From NCBI GenBank assembly GCA_030549335.1, contig CM060192.1, positions 20,340,157 to 20,404,156 on the forward strand: DNA of 64,000 bases, read 5' to 3'. The position numbers and the translations under genes are program-made. The stretch comes from Pontederia crassipes. Its lineage: Eukaryota > Streptophyta > Magnoliopsida > Commelinales > Pontederiaceae. Positions 25,792 to 39,353 of this stretch are shown here, piece after piece; the stretch's first letter is position 1, and the number at the start of each line of letters is the position of its first letter. The notes beneath the pieces were generated by a model, which had not been told where the DNA came from, ran no database searches, and saw nothing but the letters and a program-made list of their open reading frames with translations.

Positions 25792-26859
25792 TGATGCGTT
25801 CGAATGGAGTGAAAGATGAACCAAAAAGTTAATATGATATAAAAAATTGATACGATAAATTAATTTTAATGAATATTTAAATAAAATATATAAATTATAT
25901 ATATAAAATATAATTTTATTAATTAATAAATATGAGCATAAGTTAAAATTTCTGTTTAAAAAATTTTGTTAAAAATATATTTTAAAATATAACAAATTTT
26001 ATTTTTAATAAATTATAATCAACAAAACATTAAAAAGTTTTGCTCAAAATGACAAACAACAAATAATATTAAATAAACATTTTATAATAAATATATTATA
26101 TTTAATCAATATAATATTTTGTGTGAGAAAGATAAGAGAGTGAAAATCCTACATCGAAATTTCGTCAAATATTTGAAAGTTAGGTTAGGGGAGGATATAA
26201 TTCCTCAAGTGACAAAGTTTAAATATTTAGGATCAATTGTAAGACAAGATGGTGAGATTGATGACGATGTTAATCATAGAATTCAAGCTGGTTGGTGTAA
26301 GTGGAGGAAAGCCACTGGAGTTCTTTGTGATAGAAAAATACCCAATAAAGTTAAAGGAAAATTCTATCGTACTGCTATAAGGCTAGCAGTGTTATATGGT
26401 AGTGAATGTTGGGCTATGAAGGGACAACATGAACGTAAAGTGGGGGTAGCCGAAATGAGGATGTTGAGATGGATGTGTGGTCATACAAGATTAGATAAGA
26501 TTAGGAATGACCATATACGTGAACGAGTCGGAGTGGCTCCTATTAGTGAGAAAATGGTAGAGAATCGTTTGAGATGGTTTGATCATGTTCAGAGAAGACC
26601 ATTAGATGCGCCAGTAAGAAGAGTAGATCAAATAATCTGGAGTCCGATTAAAAGAGGGAGAGGGAGGCCAAGACGGACACTTGGCGAACTAATAGAGCAA
26701 GATCTATTGGTGAATAATATACCGAAAGGCTTGGTTACTAATAGAGCGGAATGGCGTCGTATGATCCATGTAGCCGACCCCACCTAGTGGGATAAGGCTT
26801 TGTTGTTGTTGTTGTTATTAAATCGACTGAAACCTTCGCCCGTTCCACCATTCAAACGC
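25792..26859. mobile_element. PIF/Harbinger-like MITE containing a LINE fragment
   Basis: Flanked by TTA at 25789-25791 and 26860-26862. The left end reads TGATGCGTTCGAATGG and the right end, reverse strand, AGCGTTTGAATGG. The interior is extremely AT-rich and resembles the interior of the MITE at 52653-53278 (shared AAATTTTGTTAAAAA). Neither copy encodes a transposase. The LINE sits near its right end. Confidence 0.5.
26113..26818 (+). mobile_element. 5'-truncated RTE-type LINE with TTG tail
   Basis: One ORF (26119-26787, 222 aa) covers the C-terminal part of a plant RTE-clade LINE polyprotein: VTKFKYLGSIV, YGSECWAMK, AEMRMLRWMCGHTR, RLRWFDHVQRRP and KRGRGRPRRT. It ends in ADPT, a TAG stop, then in-frame WDKALLLL. 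The DNA ends in a (TTG)n tract, the hallmark 3' end of these elements. The catalytic RT core and the endonuclease are missing, so this is a dead-on-arrival insertion, although the surviving frame is unusually clean. Confidence 0.85.
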
Positions 26860-26862
26860 TTA

Positions 26863-27299
26863 ACTTCTCAGAACATGTTAAATGACATTTCCATTGAATA
26901 CATAGAAATAGTTGCGATGGCCATTATGCCCCAATCATAATCCGGTTCATAGTACCTGCAAGCGTGCCAAGATCACACGAATTTGCATCCCAATAAATAA
27001 TACAAAAATGCCACGTATTCAACATTAAGTCCGCCTAATATCCCCCACAAAATGATTCCCACAGGCGAGATATACAAAATAAAAAGAAAAGAAACTACAA
27101 CTTTCTTCTAGCATGGTAGTGAAACACCCGCACTAGATTTTACTTACTAGAGGGTGCAAAAAAATTCACCGCACTGTATTCCGTCTTTTGGTGACTTCAT
27201 GGACGCCACTGCCTGTGAAATTAAATATACTCCTCGGAACATATATTCTCAATGCTGATCTGAGGTAAATCAAGGAATCATTCATTCATTTGACTCTAT
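26863..27299 (-). other. 3' flank and probable 3' UTR of the PHD-homeobox gene
   Basis: Sequence downstream of the homeobox gene's stop codon, with more balanced base composition than the flanking transposons. No ORF is supported. The transcript end was not located. Confidence 0.4.
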
Positions 27300-30200
27300 C
27301 TACTTATTTTTCATTCTCCTCAATTCTCGAGCTATTGCCTTGCGACGTTCACTGTCTATTTCTTCTGTTATTTCTAATCTGTCACCCCTAAGCTGCACAT
27401 TACCATCTTTCGTATTCCTAGTTTTATTCGGTACCACTTTGTTGTTGCTCCCATTGCTATCAGAACTTCTCATCTCTTCGTTACCAGACTTTGTATTCTT
27501 CATATTAGAATCTATGACGGTTTTTCTTTTTGTAGAATAAACATCTGCGGCTGTTCCTGGGTTACGTCTTTCCACTGTAGGAGCTTCAATGGAATCTCCT
27601 GAATGATTTGCTTCTCTAGCAGAATCTTCCATGGAGGACCCCGCAAAAACAGCTCTCTTGGTAGCAGAAAATTTGAAGCGTCGCCGTGCGTTCTCAAACC
27701 ATTTGTCAACCTACCAGTTCAATATAGAGAGAATATATTGACACAAAGAAATTAACACAAACCAATGAGTGAGAAGATGTACATCAAGAAAAGCACCACA
27801 AAGATAATACCTGCTTGAGAGTCATCCCTAGTTCTTCCGATAATCTTTCCTTTGTCTCACGGCTAGGATATTGATTTTCCTTGAAGTGCTCATGAAGTTT
27901 CTTTGATAAAATAAAAAAATGATTCACATGTTAAACTTCATACTTGACATAACTAAGAACTGGTCACAAAATCACATAAAAGTTCCATCAGAAAACAAAG
28001 TTGAATACATGTCACAAAGACACAGACAAAGCAGCACTTAATAGGTTGAAAATGCTTAAAGATTATTGTAGCATTGGAAAAGCTCTATTTTGAAAATACT
28101 GGAAAATGTGAGAGAAACATGAAAGAATATTCTCGCAAGCTTTTCCTTTTTTATCCCTACTCAACAAATTAATCAAATTTGTACCAGTAGCACCTTGAAG
28201 GGAAATCCTATTGCATCAGCACACTCAACAAAATGAAAGAAGCTCAAACTTCAGAATACAATCTCTGGCAATGAGTTATCCAAAATAGAACTGTGCATAT
28301 CCACAGTTGCCTCTATCTACTGGTGCACACACTTCAAGATATTTAAGCAAGTAACAGAGAACGATAAGTGAGTATAGTTTTTACCAGTGAACCATAATTT
28401 ATTTTTCATGATTCACTGTTCAATCTCTTATTGCAGTTTGCAGGAAATATAAATATAAAAAATTTTCACCAAATTCTACATTGCAATGACCTACATGATG
28501 CACTTTTTTTCCTTTTTGAGGAAACAGTGTACACTTGTGCCGTAGAACCATCAAAGACAGCAACCTTATTTGGTGTAGGGCTTGATGTTATTGTAATGGA
28601 ATAAACATAATAGTGGCATAATCATTTCCAGTACCACAAACCTAACCCTTAGAGCAGTAAATATAATAGATAATTGTAGACCAGATACAAACTTTTGATG
28701 CACATAAAAGAAAAACCTATAGAATATAAAACATTTTCGTGACAATATAAGAGGCATATCAACAAACTTCAACATTCAATATACAAAAGCAAAAATACCT
28801 GACATCTTTCTTGACTAAGGTTCCTTTGAACAGAAGACCCACTTTTGCTGGCATTTGAAACAGGTATGATCGATTCATCATGCTTGCTGATGGAGTTTTT
28901 ATTTGTCCTCTTGGAAGAACTGGTAAAGCTTGGCATAACTTGTACTTGATCTAAAGGTGGCTTTCCTACAGTATGATCCTCTTCACACTTCGGATTGTCA
29001 GGACTTGAATTCTTTTGTTTCTCAAGAGATCGAGATCTTGTTTGTCGCATTACAGAGGTCTCTTGTTGATCTCTCTTAATTTTCTTAGATGTCCTTTTCT
29101 CCTTACAATCTACGTCGTCACTTGAACGCAAAGATAATTTGCCATTAACCACCTTGGAGGAACTCCTCGTAACTCTTGGTGTAACTTGTATTTCATCTAA
29201 AGCTGGCTGTCCTAAGTGATCCTCTTCAGGTTTAGGTTTACCACCACTCAGGTTCTTTTGTTTCTCAACGGATCGAGATCTCGTTTCTCGCATTACAGAT
29301 TTCCCTTGTTGACTTTCATCTCTCTTAACTTTCTTAGGTGTTGTTTTCTCAGTCCACTCTTCATCGTCACTAGAATCCGAAGAAGATTTCCCACAAGTCT
29401 CCTTTGAAATTCAAGATGTTCATGAACACATAAGATCTAGCTCAAAAAAGGAAAAATATATCCTAAAAGTTTTAACAATTATAAATGAGTAAAAAAAAAA
29501 CAACTCAAAAGTGAGCATGTATTCATTCAGTCACTCCCTCCTCGAAAAAAAGGAGGAACACTCTAAGTGTGCACCATCAGTATCAGCCCTATTATCACTC
29601 AAGAAGAAGCTTATAAGAAATAATTATGCCGTTCATTTACATTAAAGTTTGTTTTTATTAGGTTTTACTTTCAAACTGAAGTATCTAGCTTATATGTCAG
29701 AGAAGAAAAGACTGACTCTACCAGATAGAAACTAAAATGCAGGTCATAAACTATCAAATCTGGGACTAATTACGTACGTCATAAGGACTGTTGTAACCCA
29801 AATGTCCTTGTTCTCTTTTGCCTGATCTTTCAAATGCATTCCTTTGTGCAGGATCTGATACCAATGCTGGTAGACACGTCTCCATCGTATACCTTGCATC
29901 ACCAGAATCATCAGGTAACATGTGTTCTGTCAATGTGGAAACTTTATTGTTACTTGAGATTTTGCAAAGTTCAGCACAGAATTCATCAGAATCAGACGTA
30001 TAGTCTGATCCATCAGAGCTTGGCCTCTCTTCTTTTGAGTCTTTGCAAGGATCTGGACCCTCTGGATCATAATCATCATCTTCAGAATCCTCAGAAGGAA
30101 GACCTAGATAATCATCAGCTCTTTTTTGGTTTGAGGGCCCTGATTCCTCAGACAAAGAAGTAGAGTCTGATCCCTCAGAACATGATTCATCCTTCTGATC

Positions 30201-32206
30201 GTCTGAATCAGATTCTACAACATCTGGATTATAATCATTGTCTTCTGAATCATCTGATGGAAAACTTGTGTCCTGAAGCTGTTTATTGCCATTCGCAGAA
30301 ATTGCAGCTTCAGGAAAAACTTTCTGCATAAACAAAATAGCACTGGTTGAATACGCTTCAAACCAAATAGATTTCTGCTAACTCATGCAAGAGAGTGACT
30401 GAAAGGATTTCATAAGTATGAATTACTAGTTGAATTTTACCTCCCATGAGTCCTCAATTGAAAGTTCACCTTCATTAAACTGATTAAGCAACTCAAGGCA
30501 ATCAAACTTGCAGACACATCCAGGGCACAACCATCCTTCATCATCAGGTGGAACTAAAGAGAGGACACGTAATTATTAACCAATGCCCTAAAATAAATTT
30601 GCTGTGCCATCACCTAAAGATTTCAAATGAAGCAAACAGCAGAGTCACTTACTTTCTTCTGTTTGTAATGGCGGGTTTACACACTTCTGATGAAACCCTC
30701 TGTCACAACAACCATCACAGAGGATAATATCATTGTCAACAGATAATTCCTTTGAACCACATTTGGAACAAAAAATCTGCATTGACATGAGAAATATTTG
30801 AGATAGTCAAAGATATATAAGAATTTAGGAGTCTTAGATTACCGTCAGAGAAAACAAAAGGAGTTTTATAAGGCATACTGACAGAAATGTAAAACAATAA
30901 GCTTAAACATGGCACACATACATCCTCACTGTCAATTTCTCCCTTTGAATCAAACAAGGAATCCTCTATCTTTCCTTCCAGAAGTAACATGTCTAGGTGT
31001 CGAAATGCATCACGAATTCTTATTTTGCAACGCAAAATTTCGGTCTTAGCTCGCTCCAGCTCCTTTTCAGGTCTAATCTTTTCCAAACTGCAGCAATAGT
31101 GGCATTTTTTTCTTTTTTGAGGGAAGCAATAATGGCAATTATCACATAGGAGACAAACACTCTATATAGGTACCAGAATAAAATAAAGTACAAATCGTCA
31201 AAATCTGATAGCGAAATCATAAAGGAAGATATGCACTGTAGTTCTCACATTTTTCTACAAAAACATGTTGTGATGAAGATCTACTAAGTTAATCTACTCG
31301 TAACCCTAATTAAGTTATCAAGAAACAACTAAAGAATAATTTTTCTTTTTTTATGGTAACTAGAGAATAAATTTAATCCATTAATCTTCGTTAAACAATC
31401 ATCCATTAAAGCTCCAGAATCTCATACAACCATCACAAGGTTCATATGGAGTTGTTCATCCTTTCATAGTGATATATACACACCTGGATGTCAATCACAA
31501 ACCTGGTTGACGTCCTTTCCTTTCTAAAAAAAAGGGGGTTCCCTGTGATCAAAATAATAAAAGCTTCCATACTAACAAGAAAACAGAAATAAAAACAAAG
31601 CTCCTGATACAAGAAATCCTAACAAAAAGAATAAAATAGAAAAAAAATACTAATGGGCTATAGTAAAGGTCCACAACTAATTACAAGGGCAGAGGCGCAT
31701 AATACTAATCTTGTTCCATATCAAGTTGCTCTGATAACATAAAAGTTTATATGCCACAGGGTATGACACAGATTTTCATGGAAAAAACATGATACAATTA
31801 TCATAAACAGGTAAAACATTCTAAAAGAGCAAAATAAATTTTGAAGGCAACACAATATGAAAGGATATTATGGCTAATGGACGAACCTAAGGCCTTTCCA
31901 TCCTTCATTAGAATATGCATCAATTAGGTTCTGCTCATAGCTCATTCGCGTCAGCATGTATCTTACACGTTTCCTAATTAGTGAAAATTCATTGATTTGA
32001 ACACTCTTTACTTTTCTCTTCTTTTTCCTTTTTGCAGGTGCAGGGTTTGCAGTGGTGCTTGATGACTCAGGAACAACCTTACTTTTTTCATTTGGCGTAG
32101 AACGAAGAACCCGAACACCATCTCTGGAAGATCTTAGCGGATATCTTCTGGCAACAATATTTTGAGATTTTTTCCCTTTCAATGTTGTTTTCTTCGACTT
32201 CATCAT
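27300..32206 (-). CDS. HAT3.1: HAT3.1/HOX1A-type PHD-finger homeodomain protein, 8 coding exons, 790 aa
   Basis: Likely nuclear DNA-binding protein that couples a chromatin-reading PHD finger to a homeodomain. Coding exons in order: 32206-31887, 31087-30922, 30776-30653, 30553-30441, 30323-29778, 29401-28799, 27900-27811, 27710-27300. All introns are GT-AG; lengths sum to 2373 nt with the frame open to the stop. The N-terminus has basic blocks (KRKKKRKVK), the family segment [20 protein letters not shown] and an [14 protein letters not shown] helix. The PHD finger has C165, C168, C182, C185, H191, C194, C213, C216. Acidic SDDSEDNDY and [15 protein letters not shown] blocks follow, then two MRxTRSRSxEKQKN repeats (exon 6). 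The homeodomain (about 605-665) includes [16 protein letters not shown] and the recognition helix WFENARR (658-664). The start is the first of two adjacent ATGs after leader stops. No lesions seen. Confidence 0.93.
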
Positions 32207-32356
32207 TGCACCATATACAGATCATGTGCTTTTAGCATGCATAGATCTTTCCATCTTTTTCCTTGTTTGCTTTCAACAGTGTATTTACACCACTGTTACC
32301 TTTTAGTATTAGTAACGTCAAGTTCAGGTCGGACTCTTGCCACCAGCTGTAATGCT

Positions 32357-33360
32357 TTATATCAGTGAGTCCCAGGAAAATGCTTCATCTGAATGAATCA
32401 CAAGCATGAGCCATCAGCTGAAAGATAGCTATCTTCCAAAATTTTCATCTACTGTGTCACACAATATCAACAAGCTTTGTTTTAGGAACATAAGTCATAT
32501 TTCGTCAAATTCTTCACCTGCCAGGTTATTGAGATGAAGTAAGAATTTAATCCATGCATATCAACAAAAACAAAACTTCGTCAAATAACTAAAAAAATGA
32601 CTAAATGGCAAACAGCATGTTAAATTAAATGCACGATAAGTCAAAATTGATGTTTATGTTGCTACTAAAATTTAAAAGACAAAAGATCAAGTTAATGCTT
32701 ACTGGAAGAAGGAAATATCATTTGAGAAAAAAAGTCAAAATAGGACAAAAATGAACATGAAGTATCTTTCTCAGTTGGGTTAACATTTGTACAGAAACTA
32801 TTCTGCAACATTCTAACAGTATTTGAAGCAATGAAAAAACCAAGTAACCATACAACTCCGCCCAACAAGTCAAAATAACGCCTTAAACCTGAGAGACACG
32901 AATCCTAAATGAACAGACCACTCTGCCAGCAAAAGTTTCTAACCAACAACACTTCCTAACGCATCGCTCTATCCACTACGCGCCGCTGCTCAGCTCCGGA
33001 CACCATCGTCCCTCCTTGAGCCACAGCAAGCAAATGCCGGCAAAAATTAGGGTTTTGAAATCCGAGCCCTTCATCCCAATCGTTCCCCCGCCCCCTTAGC
33101 ACCCCACATTAGATCCGAAAGGAAACCCTAGAAAAGGGCTCTGGCTTCAGCTGAACACGGTAGGAGGAGCCACCGAGGCGATGAAGAATCCACAGTAAAG
33201 AAATCCATAAACGAAGCAAAAGGAAATTGAGAAGAAACAGACATGAACGAATACCTGAGAAAGAGCAGGAAGCAAAACCCACAGCCCTCCCGAGCCTCTG
33301 ATAGTTTGATGGGTTAAGAACTTGAGACTGAGACGAAACCGAGTGAGACGAATTGGCCAT
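32357..33360 (-). CDS. Possible spliced upstream ORF (45 aa) in the homeobox gene leader
   Basis: An ATG at 33360 opens a frame to a GT donor after 33255 (CTCAG|GTATTC). A candidate acceptor, TTCATTCAG, precedes 32388. Joining these gives 45 codons and TAA at 32357, about 150 nt upstream of the main ATG at 32206. The peptide begins MANSSHSVSS and ends SFSDEAFSWDSLI. A second short ORF (ATG at 32254) also lies in the leader. Acceptor choice is inferred and its pyrimidine tract is weak, so the intron and peptide are hypotheses. The longer unspliced ORF (33360-33109) reads into the intron and is not a separate gene. Confidence 0.4.
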
Positions 33361-33829
33361 AAATAATTGGTAAATGGTGAAGAATAATAAAAGAAAAAAA
33401 GGTAAATTGTATAAAAAGAGTATGAACTCTTATTTTGATTTCAAATTTCGTCTAAATTTTACTTTTTAAATAAAAGATATTAAACATCACAAATTGTTAA
33501 ACTTAAAAAATTAAAATATATCATTTTGTTATTTTCTCGTTACACAAAATTAATCACTTCTTTTGCGAGGGAAATTAATCAAAATTTAGCTTACATGAAC
33601 TTTAAATAAGGCTAGTGTTACAAATAACGGATATTACAAAATATATAATTGAAATATTATAATTTATAATAATTATCAAAATTTATTTATTAGTATTTAA
33701 ATGTGATAAATAGTTTAGTCTATTTTGAAAAGTTTAAAACTCAATTTAAATCTACCAAAACTCCAGCTTCTACTTAAATTTTTTCCTTAAATATTAATTA
33801 TTTTTCAAAATAGAACTAGTTTCTTATTT
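33361..33829. other. Upstream region of the homeobox gene
   Basis: AT-rich promoter-side sequence with no ORF and no clearly recognisable element. Confidence 0.4.
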
Positions 33830-36010
33830 ATGCTTTATTTTTATTTTATAAGGAAATGTTATTTTCATTGGACTCAAATTGAATTCTTTGTTTTAATTTT
33901 TTTTAAATTTTGGAAATAAAACAATATCTTCTAGAATGAAAGAGTAAAATATTTTATTATACTTGTACATTACCTTTAAGAAAGAAAATATTTATTTTAA
34001 TCATACTCAAATTGAATATTTATTTTTTATTTCTGAAATAATACATTATCTTTAAATAAGGAAATATTACTTTTTTATTATACTTGTCCATTATCTTTTT
34101 AAAAAGAAAAAATAATCATAATTTGATCTCAATTTTTTAAATTTAAGTTTTTTTATGTCACAAATAGTATTTCTTTCATTGTACGATACATTCGAGAAAG
34201 GAATGATTACTTATTTTATTCATAATCAAATAAAATCATTTATTTTTTAAATTTATGAATACATTTTAAAAAAGGAAAATATTATTTATTGTATTATATT
34301 TCATTATCTTTTAGAAATGAAAGATTTAATCTTAATTGTACTCAAATTGTAATTTAATTAAATTATTTTAAATAAAAACAAACTATATTTTTTTTTAAAA
34401 AAAATTCTTGTACATTATCTTTCAAAAAAAAGTAAAATCATTTATTTTTATCATACTAAAGAAATTGGCTTCTAATTAAATTATGCTATTTAATCTTCTT
34501 TTATTTTTGTTACGGACAGACCATTACAAGATATTTTTTTAAAAAAATTATTATACTTGTCCATTATATTTCAAAAAGAAATAAAAGAAAAGTGTAATCT
34601 TAATTGGACTCAAATTGAATTCTTTATTTTAGATTATTTGATCTCAATTGAATTCATTATTTAAGTTTTTATAATTTAAAAAATAACATTTATCTTTAAA
34701 AAATGAAAGATCATTTTCTTATTATACTTGTACATTGTCTTTTTAATGCCAAAAATAATACATTGTTTTTCAGAAAGGACATATTATGATTATATTTTAT
34801 CCATTACCTTTTAAAAAGGGAAGATTATTTATTTTAATCATATTAAAATAGAAAAAAGAGTATATTAATCTTAATTTGACTCAAGTTGATTATTTTATTT
34901 TATTATTTCCAGAAATAAGAAATTATCTTTTAAAAAATTAATTATTATTTACTTGTACACTATATATAAGAAAGGAAATATTATTATTTTTATCATATTC
35001 AAATTGACAAAATGGAAAGATTTGTCTTAATTTGACTTAAATAGAATTATCTATTTAAAATTAATTTTTAATTTAGAAAATAATAAATGATATTCTATAA
35101 AGGATTTATTTTTACATGTACATTATCTTTTAGAAGGAAAAGATAATTTAATGTAATCATACTAAAAAGAATATATGTTAATAAAAATATACTAATAAAT
35201 TTAAGCCTATTTTATTTTTGTTATCTTATATAACAAACTCTTATAAGATAATTTTTTTCTTTTAATCATACTCAAATTGGTAAAAAAGTTAATCTTAATT
35301 TAACTTAAATTGAATTATTTAAGTAAAAATTAAACTTAACTTTACTCAATTTGAATTGTTTATTTTAAATTACCTTTTAATTCCTAAATTAAACATTATA
35401 TTTTAAAAAGGAATTATTTTTACTTGTACGTTATGTTTTATAAATAAAATAGTATTTATTTTAATCATAATAAAAAGAATCTCCTTCAAATCAAAATACG
35501 CTCATAAATTTATTCTTATTTATTTTTTGTTACTTATATAACAAACTATTATAGAATATTTTTTATTCTATTTAATCATACTCAAATTGATAAAAAGCAA
35601 AGAATAATCTTAATTTGACTTAAATTGAATTATTCAATTTAAATTATGTTTAAATTACTAAAATAATAAATTATCAGATAAATAGGAATTATTATTTACT
35701 CGTATATTATCTTTAGATAGAAAATATCATTTATTTTAACCATACTCCAATTTGTATATATATCTTTTAAAATAATTTTTATTTCCTTTTACAACTGGTG
35801 CTTTTACATTATATATATATCCTTTTAAAATAATTTTTATTTCCTTTTAAGCATACTCAAAGTGATAAAAATGAAAGAATAATATTAATTTGCTTAAATT
35901 TAATTATTTATTTTAAATTATATTTAAATTTCGAAAATAACAAATTATCTTTTAAATAGGAATTACTTTATCTTGTAATGATACTCAAATTGATAAAAAA
36001 AGAAGGAATT
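33830..36010. repeat. Degenerate AT-rich tandem repeat block, about 2.2 kb
   Basis: A few phrases recur in the same order many times: TTATACTTGTACATTATCTTT, then AAAAAGGAAA, then TTTATTTTAATCATACTCAAATTGA, sometimes with TTTTATTTTTGTTAC plus ACAAACTATTA. Examples start near 33957, 34079, 34550, 34720, 34945, 35105 and 35420. Copies are diverged and of uneven length. One short sub-repeat near 35757 is nearly identical to one near 35817. No coding content. Confidence 0.6.
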
Positions 36011-36150
36011 ATTTAATCGTTTTTTATTTTTGTTACAAACTATCACACTTTCGTAAATATAAAAAGAGGTGATAAATATTTGTTTTCTGAAATTTATCAC
36101 ATGTCATCGTGTTATGATACGAATTATCACACTTTCGTGCTTTTACCTCA

Positions 36151-36152
<2 letters not shown>

Positions 36153-36198
<46 letters not shown>
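36153..36198. repeat. (AT)n microsatellite
   Basis: An uninterrupted run of about 23 AT units. The flanking motif ATTATCACACTTTCGT (36123) also occurs as CTATCACACTTTCGT near 36039, a nearby direct duplication. Confidence 0.95.
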
Positions 36199-36201
<3 letters not shown>

Positions 36202-38177
36202 AACTTTAATATTCAATTGTGCGTGTCAGTATTTAATCATCTTATTTCATAGAATTATAATATGGACTGTAATTATAATTAATTTAAAATTTTGTGACCT
36301 TTTACACAAATAAAATATTGACTATATTTAGGATTAAAAGGCTTCTTTATATAGTTTATCCTAAATAAAGATAAGCGCCTTTTTTTAAATCAAAGAGTGT
36401 AATATTTCTTTAAAAAATATTATGACTCAATAAATCATATATATATATGAGCAAAAGTAATAATGATAATGATTATATAGTAAAATATATATTATAATTA
36501 AAATGTACGTCAAGATAAAATAAAATGTTACTTCTTCTGTGCAAGTATTTCAACTAGGAACATGTATCAGTACGTTGTAATTTTTATCTTAAATTTCAAA
36601 AACCATAGTTAAACACTTTTTCAATGATAGACCAACGACGGTAAGCTACCGCATGGGGGTAAACTAATAATACTATTTATCTCAAAATTTAAATAGGTGA
36701 TTAAAAAAGAATTTAATCATAATTTTTTCAAAAATTTCTTTCACATATGATAAAAAGGGACAAAAACTCATAGCATGATAATAAAGTATAAGAGCATTTC
36801 AGCTCAACATCGAATAACATAAAAATGTAAATATCCAACCAAACGTTATAATATGACACTGTAATCACAAAATCTAGATTCCTTTGTAAAAAGTTTCCAA
36901 AAGTAAAAACTAAAACACATTTAAAGTTTTTTTTTGAAAGCTAGAGATAAATAACAGGACCGAGAGTATGTCTTTAATTCCTTCATCACACAATCTACTT
37001 CCAATCACGAATTTCATAAAATGTACTTAGTAATCATTATATGCAAGGAATAGAGAACGAGGGGTGAACATTGTGAGCTAAGTGAATGGAGGGCACATGA
37101 ATATAAGAAAAAAAATTAAGAAAATTGATATTCCACATGCGTATCATTAAATAAAAAAAAATGTATGAGATGATGTGATAAAACAATTGCTATTTTTAAC
37201 TACAAAGAAAGTAGTATAAAGAGGAGAATTCCTCATCTAAAGTGTGTGGCCAATACAATTTCTAAATAAGTTGTTGTGCGGACTAGGAGTTGCTACCATC
37301 CACAGGCTTAATGATTTATCACTATAATAATATTCTTGTTTAGGAAAGTATAACTATATATTATGAATTTAATATTTGTCATCATGGAATTGTCCTAATG
37401 GTTGCCGTACCTACTTGGAATTAATCAAGCGGCGATGAAATGAAAAAAAAACTCGCTACAAGGCAATTTTTGCATGATATAATTGACATGATATATGAAT
37501 GCACTTGCTATGGCATATAAGAAATATAGAGTTCGAGTTTCTCATATTTAGAAAATCTAGTGTTTCGCATAAGCACAAAATTTTGAAAAATATCATAAAT
37601 CCAGAAATCAAACCAAATGTTAAATAATTTCAATTTTGATTTCATTAATGACATAAAAGCACACATTGCATATGATGTCATCTTAAATTGGCGTAAGACT
37701 ATCGGAGCTAGTAGAGCTTCGCTTAATGTTATCATGTAATTCACTCACCTTTGGTACGCTCAATAATACACGATCGTCCACATTCGAATCAAATTCACAA
37801 GGTGAAAGACCTCATCAATAAATAGATATATAAATACAAGCAACACCTATTATCATGTTTAGGAGCATGTAAAAATGTAATTGAAACTAATCCTCCCCTA
37901 TATATTCATAGTCAGTTATTGTTTCTCTTTTCTAAATCTGCTATGATTAGTTAGATAAATCATATTATTGAATATATGAAGATGATCACTTAATCTTTAT
38001 ACATTTATATTATGTATCTATTCATAATTATATTTGGTCATATTAGTTAACCATCCTTTTACTATTTTTTCTAAGAATATGACCTATTATTATCCTTATA
38101 AAAGCAATAGCTACAAAATATAATTAGAATTCTGGTCCTGCTACAGTTTTATATTTATTAATTGTTCATCAAATATG
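36199..38177. other. AT-rich gene-free DNA
   Basis: Nothing recognisable: no ORF beyond chance, no terminal repeats, no conserved domain. It ends at the target duplication of the outer copia element. Confidence 0.5.
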
Positions 38178-38182
38178 TTTCA

Positions 38183-39353
38183 TGTTGAATAATGTATCAT
38201 TCTCATGTTTTGATGATAACAAACATAATTGACCGAAAAATGTTACTAATGAGCTTGTCAAGTGACATATATACAGGAACAAGATTAACAAGAGAAAAGT
38301 CAACGAAGAAACGATGGAGAAGTCAAAGACTGGTCGAAGGATTGGTCGACCGGACAAATAATCGAAGAAGATAGAAGCTTAAAAACAGTTGAAGTTATAA
38401 GATCGGTCACAAGACCGGTCGACCAAATGAATGACCATAGAAGATAGAAGTTTAAAACCATTGAAGTTGTGAAATCGGTCGATCGAACAAACAATCGAAG
38501 AAAACAGAAGCATAAAACTGTTAAAGCTATAAGATTGGTGACCGAATGCATGACCGATCAGAAGATGCCGGTCATAGGACCGGTCGACCAACTATGGATC
38601 CGAATTGAACAAAGAGTTAAAAACAAATGGAAATAAGGAATCGGACATAGGATCGATCGGCCAATCAAGCGATCGAAACAAATAGTGAACTCAAATGACA
38701 TGGAAAACTTTTAATCAGTCGACTGCCCGCGTCAATCGGTCGACCGAACTCGACGCGATCTGGTGTGCCATATTTCATATCAAATCTTTTGATTACCTTC
38801 CAAATATGAAAGATCTCGTCAAGCATGCTATAAAAGAAGTCCAAAACGCAAGAGAAGGAGATGAGATCGAACACAAGTAATCAAACAATCAAGAAAAATC
38901 ATTTTCACCATTTTCTCTTGAAAAAGCCCTAGATCCCTTTCTTCTCTCTACTCTACATTGTAATCCTTCTAGTGATCATTTGTGAAAAAAAGAGATTGAG
39001 AAATTTTTAAAATTGTATTCGTAAAAGCTCCTTTGTGAAAAGATGATCGCCTTTCCTCTTGAGCGGAGAAGAAGGTGGTCATGTGTAAAATTGTTTCCTT
39101 CCTCCTTTTTGAAAAGAAGACGATAGTGGATCTCTGATGGTCTTGAGGTCGAGGAGTCATAGCGGGGACGTAGGCCAAGAAGTTGAGCCGAATCTCATCA
39201 ACAAATCTTGTGGTTGCTCTCTATCTTATTTTCATTATCTTTTTGCATTAATTGCATTACATTTAGCATTCTTCTAAAAGAATAAGCTTGGAATTTTAAG
39301 ATTAAAAAGATTAAACACCAATTCATCCCCTCTTAGTATTCTACGATCCTACA
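38183..39353 (+). repeat. 5' LTR of the outer copia element
   Basis: 1171 bp. It contains three diverged tandem units of about 60-75 bp (38345-38590), each with GAAGAxAGAAGCTTAAAAC followed by a CGGTC...GACCG palindrome, and further GGTCGACC-type sites to about 38750. Confidence 0.9.

Noticed and set aside
26119..26787. A 222-aa ORF as a host gene
   Set aside because: It matches the C-terminal region of RTE LINE polyproteins and ends in the LINE (TTG)n tail.
33109..33360. An 83-aa ORF as a small membrane protein
   Set aside because: The hydrophobic part lies past a strong GT donor and is best read as intron; only the first 35 codons may be translated, as an upstream ORF.
36080..36313. ORF with a hydrophobic Tyr/Ile repeat
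   Set aside because: It is produced by the (AT)n microsatellite.
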